A DNA stretch of 37,623 nucleotides from the IMG/VR virus record IMGVR_UViG_3300020457_000028, positions 1-37,623 of that record; one strand, written 5' to 3'. The notes under the pieces are model-generated. The model was given only the letters and a program-made list of their open reading frames with translations, did no database searches and was not told where the DNA came from. Source of the DNA: a virus. A program made the translations under genes and the position numbers. Shown piece by piece: positions 1 through 5,840 of this stretch (its first letter is position 1; each line of letters starts with the position of its first letter).

Positions 1-347
1 GTGCAGTTCCTCAATACATATTATTTTAATTAGTGTTGAAAATGTTAATTTTCTTTTTCTTTCTCTAAATAAAAAAAAATTGGGGCGGGGGATAAAAGGA
101 AGATTGCGAGCGTGTCAACTTCCGATAAACGAAAAAGAATTTAAACGGGGGTCTTTTGGTGGTGGGGTATGGGGTGCAAATAGTCAAAAAAAATTAGCTA
201 AAAAATACAGCCGAACGAAAATTTAAAAATTAAAATTGAAAATAAAATTCCGATTTTTTTTTTGAGCCGTGTTCTCCTGTGATAGTATATTATCTCCCAC
301 CCCGGTGTATCTGAAAATTTTGTATCTTTGAGCAAACACGTGTAATT
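1..347. other. Non-coding left end with G-run cluster and repeat copy
   Basis: No convincing gene is seen here. Positions 34-52 hold a near copy (one mismatch in 19) of the sequence at 834-852. A cluster of G-runs lies at 82-85, 87-91, 147-151, 164-167 and 171-174, conspicuous in otherwise AT-rich DNA. Frame 2 is open from position 2 to a TAA at 224-226 but has no ATG and low-complexity content, so it could at most be the tail of an upstream gene. A promoter for the next gene lies at the right edge. Confidence 0.5.
323..330 (+). promoter_or_regulatory. Bacteroidetes-type -7 box (TATCTTTG)
   Basis: TATCTTTG matches the Bacteroidetes -7 consensus TAnnTTTG and ends 17 bases before the ATG at 348. 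No TTTG -33 element is seen at the expected distance. Confidence 0.6.
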
Positions 348-569
348 ATGGAAAAAATAAATAGAGACAACAAGGTTAGCGATTACGTTGACGGGTTGTA
401 TGTAAAGAACGGGAGGTTAATAAACGGTCGTCCCAATGGTATGACTGGTATTCAGAGTGCTGCCAACATGAAAAGGATCATTGATGAGGACAGAAAGATA
501 AAGATGATTGCTGATGGTATAGAGCGAGCTGATATTCGTAAGGAAATGCGAAAAGATATATTTGGATGA
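348..569 (+). CDS. Small charged hypothetical protein
   Basis: A 73-residue charged protein that I do not recognise. It starts at the first ATG after a TATCTTTG box and is followed within 30 bases by a strong intrinsic terminator, so it forms a one-gene transcription unit. The C-terminal half (about residues 38-73) is rich in K, R, D, E and I and probably helical. No signal peptide, membrane segment, Cys cluster or catalytic motif is visible. An isolated, separately promoted small gene at the edge of a non-coding region could be an early or regulatory gene, but this is inference from position only. Confidence 0.65.
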   Translation: MEKINRDNKVSDYVDGLYVKNGRLINGRPNGMTGIQSAANMKRIIDEDRKIKMIADGIERADIRKEMRKDIFG

Positions 570-595
570 TTTGTTGGTTATTATCTAGGTTAATT

Positions 596-621
596 AAAGC
601 TACTTTCGGGTAGCTTTTTTT
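596..621 (+). terminator. Rho-independent terminator
   Basis: Perfect 8-bp stem AAAGCTAC/GTAGCTTT (596-603 with 610-617), loop TTTCGG, then a T run. It ends the transcript of the 348-569 gene and separates it from the groEL unit. Confidence 0.85.
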
Positions 622-645
622 ATTATAAAAATGAGCACCAATCGA

Positions 646-852
646 TGTTGATTTTTAAAAAAGGTGTTGATTTTGAGCTATGAATTTCGAATTTTTTCTA
701 ATCGCCTTTTTGTTGGTCTTATATATAGTATACGAACAGTCATCTAACAACTAAGAAACCAACATTACCAACACCTAAAATGCTTGTTTTAATGTTGATT
801 TTTTAAACCTAACTAACTGGCTATCAACACTGATGTTGAAAATGTTGATTTT
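646..852 (+). repeat. TGTTGATTTT iterated repeats in a 417-bp gene-free stretch
   Basis: The gap 570-986 contains four exact direct copies of TGTTGATTTT at 646-655, 665-674, 793-802 and 843-852. It also has an inverted repeat TCAACA-CTGA-TGTTGA at 824-839 and a variant TGTTGAAAA at 834-842. Further TGTTGG/CCAACA half-sites lie around 571, 710 and 759-775. A 19-base block at 834-852 recurs with one mismatch at 34-52. Iterated sites in otherwise non-coding AT-rich DNA are typical of replication-origin iterons or of operators bound by a phage regulator. The sequence alone does not decide between them. Confidence 0.6.
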
Positions 853-948
853 AATTTCAATTTGAAAAATAATTTTAAGTAAAATAAAAAAAATATATAT
901 TTAAAGTAGGGACCAAAAATGAGCATCGCCCATTTTAAAAAAAATTAT

Positions 949-956
949 TATCTTTG
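949..956 (+). promoter_or_regulatory. Promoter -7 box and leader of the chaperonin operon
   Basis: TATCTTTG lies 30 bases before the groEL ATG. The leader from 963 to 986 is AATTAAATTTAATC followed by tandem TAATC units. The same leader type precedes six other genes in the window. No Shine-Dalgarno sequence is present. Confidence 0.65.
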
Positions 957-986
957 ATTTGTAATTAAATTTAATCTAATCTAATC

Positions 987-2564
987 ATGAATGAATCGGG
1001 AGGATATTCACCAAAGGATTTGCATTTTGGCAAAGACGGACAAAGCAAACTTATATCGGGAATAACGAAACTCTGTGATGCGGTGTCGAGTACGCTTGGT
1101 CCTATGGGTAATACCGTACTGATTGAATCGCCGCAGCATACCCACGGGATAACAGTAACTAAAGACGGGGTGACAGTAGCCAAGTCCATACAACTTCTTG
1201 ACCCTGTTGAGAACCTAGCCGTTCAGATAATGAGAGAGGCTGCCGACCGGACTGCTTCTGAGGCAGGGGATGGGACCACCACGGCGATCGTGATCACTCA
1301 GGGTATAGTAAGAGCAGGCCTTGAGAAAATAAAACCCCAGGATAATAAAACTGAGATACTTCGTGACATTGTAAAGGCCAGTGAGAGGGTGATAGAGAGA
1401 CTATCCAAACAAGCACAGCCTGTAAGTGATAAGAAATTATTAGACGTGGCGACAATCTCATCGAACAATGACCCTGAGGTAGGGGCCATAATTGCAGATA
1501 CTTACAAAGCGGTAGGTGAGCATGGGATCGTGACGGTTGAGAAAAGTCAAACCTCAGACACTACATTTGAGACCACCCATGGGATAAAAATAGACCGCGG
1601 GTACTCCTCACATCTGTTTGTAAACAACCAGAAAAAAGATGAGTGTATACTTGAGGACGTTCATATATTGGTATGTGACGGTGAGATAAACAACATACTC
1701 TCCATTGAGAGGGTGCTAAAACCGATCATTGCAGAGAATAAGAAATTATTAATAGTAGCGCCTTGTTCACAAAATGTTATCAACACTTTAGCTGCTAACG
1801 TAATGAAGAACAATCTAAAGCTATGTACCATAATTCCTCCCAATTTTGGATACAAGCAACATGAGCTGATGAATGACATAGCTCTGTCAGTCGGCGCTAC
1901 TTATTTTTCTGAGAAAACCGGTGATGACCTAAGCCTAATAAACTTTACTGATCTGGGTAAAGCAAAGAAAGTAATTGTAGGCGCTGACCAAACAATAATA
2001 TTAAAAGATGAGAACCATGTGGACCAAAGTGAGATAGACAAAAGAGTCGATGAGCTATGGGAGGCCCACAAAGGAGCGTCAAAAAAAGTAGATAAAGAGT
2101 TTATAGCATCCCGCATCGCTTCTCTCACCGGAGGTGTAGGTGTAATTAGAGTAGGTGGGACAACTGACTTAGAACAAAAAGAACTGATAGACAGAGTAGA
2201 TGACGCTGTGTGCGCCGTACGCTCAGCTCTGGTGGAGGGGATCCTCCCTGGGGGTGGAGTGGCGCTATACCAGATAGGGATTGAAATGATGAAATCGCAA
2301 AAAATCGCTGACGCGATTTTAGGGGAGGCAATTATTCAGCCGTTAGAACAGATATTCTGTAATGCAGGATTGCCTTATGGCAAGGATGATGTGACCATCG
2401 GTACGAACGTGAAAACGGGAGAGACCGGGGACATGATCAAAATGGGGATCATAGACCCCATGAAAGTAACCAAGACCGCGCTTCAAAATGCGGTCGCCGT
2501 TGCAAACACTATTTTATCAACCAACGCCATAGTGACTATGGCCCGAACTTATGAAACAAAATGA
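987..2564 (+). CDS. groEL: GroEL-type (group I) chaperonin, phage-encoded
   Basis: A 525-residue Hsp60 subunit, slightly shorter than the usual ~545. It shows the family signatures in order: the LGPMGN segment (about 38-42), TVTKDG with Asp60, the ATP loop GDGTTTA at 94-100 with Asp95, GGVGVIRVGG from about residue 382, an Asp near 405-406 matching the GroEL hydrolysis aspartate region, and EGILPGGG. Such proteins form seven-membered ATPase rings that fold encapsulated substrates with a GroES lid. The C-terminal GGM tail of cellular GroEL is absent and the apical domain is divergent. The gene heads an operon with groES but in the reverse of the normal bacterial order. The start follows a promoter and a typical leader. 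A phage copy probably folds virion proteins; the substrate is inference. Confidence 0.96.
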   Translation: MNESGGYSPKDLHFGKDGQSKLISGITKLCDAVSSTLGPMGNTVLIESPQHTHGITVTKDGVTVAKSIQLLDPVENLAVQIMREAADRTASEAGDGTTTAIVITQGIVRAGLEKIKPQDNKTEILRDIVKASERVIERLSKQAQPVSDKKLLDVATISSNNDPEVGAIIADTYKAVGEHGIVTVEKSQTSDTTFETTHGIKIDRGYSSHLFVNNQKKDECILEDVHILVCDGEINNILSIERVLKPIIAENKKLLIVAPCSQNVINTLAANVMKNNLKLCTIIPPNFGYKQHELMNDIALSVGATYFSEKTGDDLSLINFTDLGKAKKVIVGADQTIILKDENHVDQSEIDKRVDELWEAHKGASKKVDKEFIASRIASLTGGVGVIRVGGTTDLEQKELIDRVDDAVCAVRSALVEGILPGGGVALYQIGIEMMKSQKIADAILGEAIIQPLEQIFCNAGLPYGKDDVTIGTNVKTGETGDMIKMGIIDPMKVTKTALQNAVAVANTILSTNAIVTMARTYETK

Positions 2565-2788
2565 AAACACTAATTATTTTACTACTATTTAATTTTTCTG
2601 TACAGAAAACTTTCTGCGATGGATGGGACGATGGATACTGCCAAGGATGGGAGTATGTGAAAGGTCCTGAATTTTCAATATGCCCATTACCCCCTCTATG
2701 CCCTATGCCTAGAATACTTGAAGAAGAGTATACCGATGGATACAATAGAGGGTTTCTAAAAGGTAGAGAGGACGCACAGAATCAATGA
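2561..2788 (+). CDS. Small exported Cys-containing protein between groEL and groES
   Basis: A 75-residue protein linked by ATGA overlaps to groEL upstream and groES downstream, so translation of all three is probably coupled. Residues 1-18 look like a signal peptide or membrane anchor (Lys2, then a hydrophobic stretch). The mature part has a duplicated motif, DGW-DDGY-x2-GW (about 20-30) and YTDGY-x2-GF-x2-G (about 57-68), on either side of a Pro/Cys-rich centre with Cys41 and Cys47. Cys19 and Cys27 are also present. I do not recognise a family. Its position suggests a role tied to the chaperonin, yet an export signal would place it away from cytoplasmic GroEL. No function can be assigned. 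Confidence 0.75.
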   Translation: MKTLIILLLFNFSVQKTFCDGWDDGYCQGWEYVKGPEFSICPLPPLCPMPRILEEEYTDGYNRGFLKGREDAQNQ

Positions 2789-3042
2789 AACCTATTGGGA
2801 AAAATATAATTATAAAAACAATCGAGGAGGAAATTAAAACCTCCTCAGGGTTGTTACTTTCTTCTGAAGATGCGAGCCAGCTTCGCTACAAGAAAGGCCG
2901 GATTGTCGAGATAGGCACTGACGTGGTAGCAATTGAGAAAGACTGTGAGATATACTACGACAAAAGAGCCGGGTATACTATGCTTATCCATGATATTCCT
3001 TATACGATTATTCAAGAGAATGACGTTGTTGTTGTCTTATAG
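2785..3042 (+). CDS. groES: GroES-type co-chaperonin
   Basis: An 85-residue Cpn10, shorter than the ~97 of E. coli GroES. It shows the family layout: N-terminal strand MKPIGKNIIIK, a mobile-loop region about 15-32 with SGLLL (GGIVL in bacterial GroES) that docks on GroEL, KGRIVEIG (compare RGEVLAVG), and a C-terminal strand resembling the ESDILAIV end of GroES. The dome/roof loop seems shortened, as in some phage co-chaperonins such as T4 gp31-type lids, though the sequence is closer to GroES. It overlaps the upstream gene by ATGA. Its 3' end overlaps the convergent regulator gene by 35 bases. It should cap the GroEL ring encoded 220 bases upstream. Confidence 0.9.
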   Translation: MKPIGKNIIIKTIEEEIKTSSGLLLSSEDASQLRYKKGRIVEIGTDVVAIEKDCEIYYDKRAGYTMLIHDIPYTIIQENDVVVVL

Positions 3043-3457
3043 CATCATTACGCTTTACTGTAGCATCACGGTATAGCTTGAAGGTGTATGGGATTTTAGT
3101 CTTTTTAAAAAAAGGGTTATTGTCTTTGTGCTCGGGCATAAGACCCCCATTTAATATTTTATATACCCAGCCTATCATTCTGGTAGCTTTGTAGGTAAGT
3201 CCGTAAATAGCTTTGCGTGTATTGAGTTTAGGCTTGTAATTTTCTATCCAGCCGTCTTTTATCATTCCATGAAAACGAGCACTGTCCCACTGGAAAAGTT
3301 TTTGGTATTCAGTAAATTTTTCTAACGTAAAATACTCTTCGCTGTAAAGAAAAAATAAAAAGTCTAACTGTTCAGTTCCTACTCCATACTTTTCTTTGAC
3401 GAGTTTCCTTACTATTCTCCAATACTTCATATAGTCATTAGGCGGGCTTGATTTCAT
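3008..3457 (-). CDS. Winged-helix (MarR/PadR-like) DNA-binding regulator candidate
   Basis: The only convincing minus-strand gene in the window. The open frame reaches 3538, but the start at 3457 (149 residues) is preferred. It is preceded on the minus strand by ATAAAATTTAATCAA, the leader seen before other genes here, and by a TATCTTTG box at 3490-3483. The longer start would lie upstream of that promoter. Residues ~30-70 look like helices of a winged helix (FTLEKF, then SARFHGMIKDGWI). Residues ~71-95 look like a wing followed by a helix (RKAIYGLTYKATRMIG), as in MarR-like proteins. The 45-residue C-terminus is basic. The fold is my reading, not a search result. The likely site of action is the shared promoter region it faces. 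Confidence 0.6.
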   Translation of the reverse strand: MKSSPPNDYMKYWRIVRKLVKEKYGVGTEQLDFLFFLYSEEYFTLEKFTEYQKLFQWDSARFHGMIKDGWIENYKPKLNTRKAIYGLTYKATRMIGWVYKILNGGLMPEHKDNNPFFKKTKIPYTFKLYRDATVKRNDAIRQQQRHSLE

Positions 3458-3471
3458 TTGATTAAATTTTA

Positions 3472-3490
3472 TAACTTTGTAACAAAGATA
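3472..3490. promoter_or_regulatory. Overlapping divergent promoters around a 13-bp palindrome
   Basis: TAACTTTG (3472-3479, plus strand) and TATCTTTG (3490-3483, minus strand) face each other. Between them CTTTGTAACAAAG (3475-3487) is a perfect palindrome around one central base. Each box lies in the start region of the other transcript. The two units could therefore compete for polymerase, and a dimeric regulator could cover both. Confidence 0.6.
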
Positions 3491-3497
3491 TTTATTA

Positions 3498-3893
3498 ATG
3501 TGGAAAAAAATAATGCCGATGCAAAAAGATATTGCCAAAGAAATTAGAAATTACGTAGGGGCTCTTGGAATATTTATAGTGGTGATAGGGCTTCTATTCT
3601 TTTTGTCCTTTCATCAAATACCTACTGAAAACAAAGATTTGTTTGTTTCTATAGTAGGTGTTATTTCAGGATCTTTATCGGTAATTCTATTTACAATCAT
3701 TGGAAGGAATCCTAATGAAGTACAAGAATTGAAAAATACTAATGAGAAACTCAATGGTCAGGTACATCAGCTGATACGTCAGAAAGATGAACTAGAAGGG
3801 ATGCTCATTGAAATGCAAAAAGAAATCGTGGATAAGCTTTCAATAGCTGGCATATACTTTGAGCTAAAAAATAAAAAGAAACAAGAAAAATAA
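3498..3893 (+). CDS. Two-TM coiled-coil membrane protein, holin-like
   Basis: A 131-residue protein with two hydrophobic segments (about 19-37 and 48-68). A long charged coiled coil follows (about 74-118) and then a Lys-rich end. The layout resembles phage holin-like proteins, and the second segment ending in GRNPNE recalls the end of the holin-like protein at 15265. Alternatively it is a membrane protein acting early in infection, since it is paired with a regulator rather than with the endolysin. It starts 18 bases after a TAACTTTG box; an in-frame ATG at 3513 is an alternative start. Function not established. Confidence 0.65.
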   Translation: MWKKIMPMQKDIAKEIRNYVGALGIFIVVIGLLFFLSFHQIPTENKDLFVSIVGVISGSLSVILFTIIGRNPNEVQELKNTNEKLNGQVHQLIRQKDELEGMLIEMQKEIVDKLSIAGIYFELKNKKKQEK

Positions 3894-3926
3894 CAAACAA
3901 TATAATTTTAATTTAAATCAATAATT

Positions 3927-4046
3927 ATGGCTAAGACTAAAAAAACTGCAGAGAAAAAAGCTGCACCGAAAAAAGAAAAAAAAGTAGAAGCTCCTAAAAC
4001 TAAAAGAGTTTGGAATGGAGAAAGATATGAAACCTTAAATATATAA
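3927..4046 (+). CDS. 39-residue Lys/Ala-rich peptide
   Basis: ATG at 3927 opens a 39-codon frame. It has a histone-tail-like N-terminal part (Lys, Ala, Glu, Pro) and ends RVWNGERYETLNI. It begins a run of tightly packed small genes, and the next ATG follows 3 bases after its stop. No known domain. The composition suggests nucleic-acid contact or a structural tail; this is inference. Confidence 0.6.
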   Translation: MAKTKKTAEKKAAPKKEKKVEAPKTKRVWNGERYETLNI

Positions 4047-4049
4047 ATT

Positions 4050-4199
4050 ATGCCTAAAGTAAAAACTAAAACCATGACAAGAGTATTTCCTTACAACGCC
4101 GTAGGGAAAGCACAAGCCGATTCATTTAGAAGGATGATGAATGGAAAAATTTCTTATAACCCTGGATACGGGATGGAGAAAAAAATGGGCGGATATTAA
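4050..4199 (+). CDS. 49-residue basic hypothetical protein (FPYN motif)
   Basis: A basic 49-residue frame with RVFPYNAVGKAQADSF in the N-terminal half and a Gly/Tyr/Met-rich end. The RVFPY motif recurs at the C-terminus of the protein at 5680-5835. Its stop overlaps the next start as TAATG, so translation is likely coupled. Function unknown. Confidence 0.65.
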   Translation: MPKVKTKTMTRVFPYNAVGKAQADSFRRMMNGKISYNPGYGMEKKMGGY

Positions 4200-4357
4200 T
4201 GGCGAAAGGAAGAACTAAAAAGAAGGGAAACAAAATTTGCCCTGCTGGTATAGCTTGGGCAAAACGTACCTTTGATACTTATCCATCAGCCTATGCAAAT
4301 ATGGCTGCTAGTAAGTATTGCAAAGATCCTAACTACGCAAAAAAATCAAAAAGATAA
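4199..4357 (+). CDS. 52-residue basic hypothetical protein
   Basis: TAATG overlaps at both ends join this frame to its neighbours. The protein is basic with two cysteines. Its centre, CPAGIAWAKRTFDTYPSAYA, looks like an amphipathic helix-turn, and the end is Lys-rich. Short conserved proteins of this style are common in marine phages, but I cannot name a family. Virion-associated or DNA-binding roles are possible. Confidence 0.65.
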   Translation: MAKGRTKKKGNKICPAGIAWAKRTFDTYPSAYANMAASKYCKDPNYAKKSKR

Positions 4358-4479
4358 TGGACGGAAAAAAACTAAAAGAGATAGCATCTCAACTAAGAAA
4401 AGCTTCAGCTCTACACAAAGGGCAAGCAGCAAAGATAGACAGGATGATAAAAAGCATGAATAAAAGCAAAAAGAAATGA
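4357..4479 (+). CDS. 40-residue Lys-rich helical peptide
   Basis: The frame is almost entirely a predicted amphipathic helix with regularly spaced Lys, Leu, Ile and Ala and a terminal Lys cluster. It starts in a TAATG overlap with the previous gene and ends in an ATGA overlap with the next. Function unknown. Confidence 0.6.
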   Translation: MDGKKLKEIASQLRKASALHKGQAAKIDRMIKSMNKSKKK

Positions 4480-4556
4480 AATATCAACCTATGTGCCAGT
4501 GTGGTAATACATCTAATCCAGATGGACACTGCGATGGCTCACACTTAAATAAATAG
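4476..4556 (+). CDS. 26-residue CDGSH-like iron-sulfur peptide candidate
   Basis: A tiny frame with C7-x-C9-x9-C19-D-G-S-H23. It has the three Cys and one His that bind a 2Fe-2S cluster in CDGSH proteins (mitoNEET family), in the same order. It differs from the consensus CxC-x8-CDG(S/A/T)H by one extra residue between the second and third Cys, and the Pro sits four rather than two residues before the third Cys. Family domains are normally about 39 residues, so this would be a near-minimal version and may need to dimerise or bind a partner. The ATGA overlap with the previous gene supports real translation. Zinc binding is the main alternative. Confidence 0.6.
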   Translation: MKYQPMCQCGNTSNPDGHCDGSHLNK

Positions 4557-4558
4557 CG

Positions 4559-4696
4559 ATGAGCAAGTTAAGTAAAAAACAAAGACGCATTGCGCGTGCA
4601 GCGTTTCCTATGAATAAAATTACTGGTGCTGATTTTAAAAAGCTTCGCGCCATGAAAGGAAAAAACAATAATGGGAGAGCTCAAAAAATGGCGTGA
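4559..4696 (+). CDS. 45-residue very basic hypothetical protein
   Basis: A short frame two bases after the CDGSH-like gene. The N-terminus is rich in Lys/Arg (KLSKKQRRIARAAFP) and the remainder is Gly/Asn/Lys-rich. Its last 26 bases overlap the start of the next gene. The charge suggests nucleic-acid contact. The ITGADFKKLR segment is probably helical. No family recognised. Confidence 0.6.
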   Translation: MSKLSKKQRRIARAAFPMNKITGADFKKLRAMKGKNNNGRAQKMA

Positions 4697-4913
4697 ACAG
4701 AAGTGGGTTCGTATTGGTACTGATGGTAAAATAAAAGGTCCCTGCGGCACCAGTAAAGATAAAAAGAATCCTGACCGTTGTTTGCCTTTATCAAAAGCTC
4801 GACGATTGTCAAAAAGACAATTAGCTGCAACGGCAAGAAAGAAAAAAAGAGAAGGCTCAAGAGGCAAAACTGTTGTATCTAACACAAGAGCCGCTAAAGT
4901 AAGAAACGCATAA
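4671..4913 (+). CDS. Small basic protein, DUF5872-like
   Basis: An 80-residue basic protein with the pattern KWREQKWVRIGTDGKIKGPC, then CG...NPDRCLPLSKARRLSKRQ and a Lys/Arg-rich tail. I recall this pattern (W, dGkIkGpCG, PdRClP) from a family of small proteins of unknown function in phages and large eukaryotic viruses, probably DUF5872. That name is from memory and should be checked. Two invariant-looking Cys could bind metal. It overlaps both neighbours. Confidence 0.8.
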   Translation: MGELKKWREQKWVRIGTDGKIKGPCGTSKDKKNPDRCLPLSKARRLSKRQLAATARKKKREGSRGKTVVSNTRAAKVRNA

Positions 4914-5203
4914 TGGCTGATAAAAGCAAAATGAAATGTAATGTCGTTACCAAAAGCGACAGGGCAGGAAAAAAGAAAATGGTCAAAGCTTGTTCTGGGG
5001 GACAAGAAAAACTTATACACTTCGGAGCCAAAGGATACGGACATAATTACAGCAGCGCAGCACGCAAATCATTTCGCGCTAGACACAAGTGCGGTCAAGC
5101 AAAATCAAAACTTACAGCAAGATATTGGGCATGTAAAACTCTTTGGTCAGGACCAGGAGGATCAACTAAAAGTTCACCCAAAAATAGGAAAGGAAAATAT
5201 TAG
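4913..5203 (+). CDS. Small basic Cys protein of the same viral group
   Basis: A 96-residue, strongly basic protein coupled by TAATG to the previous gene. Key features are a Cys at residue 9 and the segments KACSGGQEKLIHFGAKGYGH, SAARKSFRARHKC and TARYWACKTLW, then a Ser/Gly/Lys tail. The spaced Cys and aromatic residues suggest a small compact, perhaps metal-binding, domain. Similar proteins occur beside DUF5872-like genes in viruses (recollection). Role unknown; virion or DNA packaging association is possible. Confidence 0.8.
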   Translation: MADKSKMKCNVVTKSDRAGKKKMVKACSGGQEKLIHFGAKGYGHNYSSAARKSFRARHKCGQAKSKLTARYWACKTLWSGPGGSTKSSPKNRKGKY

Positions 5204-5211
5204 TATCTTTG
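5204..5211 (+). promoter_or_regulatory. -7 box TATCTTTG
   Basis: This box lies 30 bases before the ATG at 5242, at the end of the preceding gene. It probably makes 5242 onward a separate transcription unit leading into the virion genes. Confidence 0.6.
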
Positions 5212-5241
5212 TTGTATGTTTAATTTAAAAATATAAAAATT

Positions 5242-5469
5242 ATGCCTACAGTAAAATATTCACAAGGATACAATGCTAGACTAGACGAGTCTCTAGGAGC
5301 AAAAAACGGAAAAAAATCTCAAAGCTATAAAGCTCGTAGAGATGAAAGTAAAGCTATGTCAAAAAAATTATATGGACATGCTTATGGTGGAGACCATTCA
5401 ATGGCTTATGAGTCACACACAGAAAAAGGAAGTGTAAAAAGCCACATAGGATCTCTAATAAGAAAGTAA
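5242..5469 (+). CDS. 75-residue basic hydrophilic protein
   Basis: A hydrophilic Lys/Ser/Gly/His-rich protein. It carries a short internal duplication: YNARLDESLGAKNGKKSQS is followed by YKARRDESKAMSKK, that is Y-x-AR-x-DES twice. No hydrophobic core of any size is visible, so it may be disordered or fold on binding. It has its own promoter and overlaps the next gene by TAATG. Function unknown. Confidence 0.75.
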   Translation: MPTVKYSQGYNARLDESLGAKNGKKSQSYKARRDESKAMSKKLYGHAYGGDHSMAYESHTEKGSVKSHIGSLIRK

Positions 5470-5675
5470 TGGCAGTTAGAGGTAGAACTAAAAAAGGCGC
5501 TTTCCCTGATATAAAGGAAAAAAATCAAGGCAAATTTACTCGCTGGGTAAAAAATAATATGCCTGGAAAAAGCACTTGCAGTGCTGCTTCGGCCGTAATG
5601 AGAAATAAGGGTAAATATTCTAAAGGTGTAGTGGCGATGGCTAATTACGCCAATAACTTTGGATGTAAAAAATAA
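5469..5675 (+). CDS. 68-residue conserved phage protein (Cys/basic)
   Basis: A basic N-terminus is followed by GKFTRWVKNNMPGKSTCSAA and a second half KYSKGVVAMANYANNFGCKK. The W, the two Cys and the MANYANNFGC end look like a small conserved domain that I associate with marine phages, without a known function. It overlaps the previous gene by TAATG. It could bind metal or DNA; unproven. Confidence 0.75.
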   Translation: MAVRGRTKKGAFPDIKEKNQGKFTRWVKNNMPGKSTCSAASAVMRNKGKYSKGVVAMANYANNFGCKK

Positions 5676-5679
5676 TTAA

Positions 5680-5835
5680 ATGAAATCAAGAGGGTTCGGA
5701 GATACAGTTGCTAAGTTTACCAAAGCCACAGGAATTAAATATGTTGTGGATAAAGTTGCTCAGGCTACAAATTCTGATTGTGGGTGTGATGAAAGACGTG
5801 ACACTTTAAACAGAGTATTTCCTTATAAAAGATAA
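5680..5835 (+). CDS. 51-residue protein with CGC motif
   Basis: ATG at 5680 opens a frame with an N-terminal amphipathic helix (FTKATGIKYVVDKVAQAT). Then comes SDCGCDERRDTLNRVFPYKR. The D-C-G-C-D-E-R-R element plus LNRVFPY looks like a conserved short viral motif, and RVFPY is shared with the 4050-4199 protein. It sits four bases after the previous stop and just before the structural genes. The paired Cys could bind metal or be redox-active. Function unknown. Confidence 0.7.
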   Translation: MKSRGFGDTVAKFTKATGIKYVVDKVAQATNSDCGCDERRDTLNRVFPYKR

Positions 5836-5840
5836 ATAAT

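Noticed and set aside
2-226. Stop-free frame 2 at the left edge
   Set aside because: No start codon, low-complexity translation, and it covers a repeat that elsewhere lies in non-coding DNA; it could be the end of an upstream gene but cannot be supported.
701-740. AT-rich TATATATAGTATAC stretch as a promoter
   Set aside because: No TAnnTTTG match and no gene directly downstream; treated as part of the gene-free repeat region.
3458-3538. N-terminal extension of the minus-strand regulator
   Set aside because: It runs back over the minus-strand promoter and into the opposite gene; the start at 3457 has the usual leader and promoter.
4568-5044. 158-codon minus-strand frame over the small-gene cluster
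   Set aside because: Overlaps several coupled plus-strand genes with clear motifs; composition (Phe/Ser/Leu) is that of antisense of Lys-rich codons.
4941-5228. Alternative plus-strand frame overlapping 4913-5203
   Set aside because: The 4913 frame starts in a TAATG overlap and has conserved-looking Cys/aromatic pattern; the alternative has neither.
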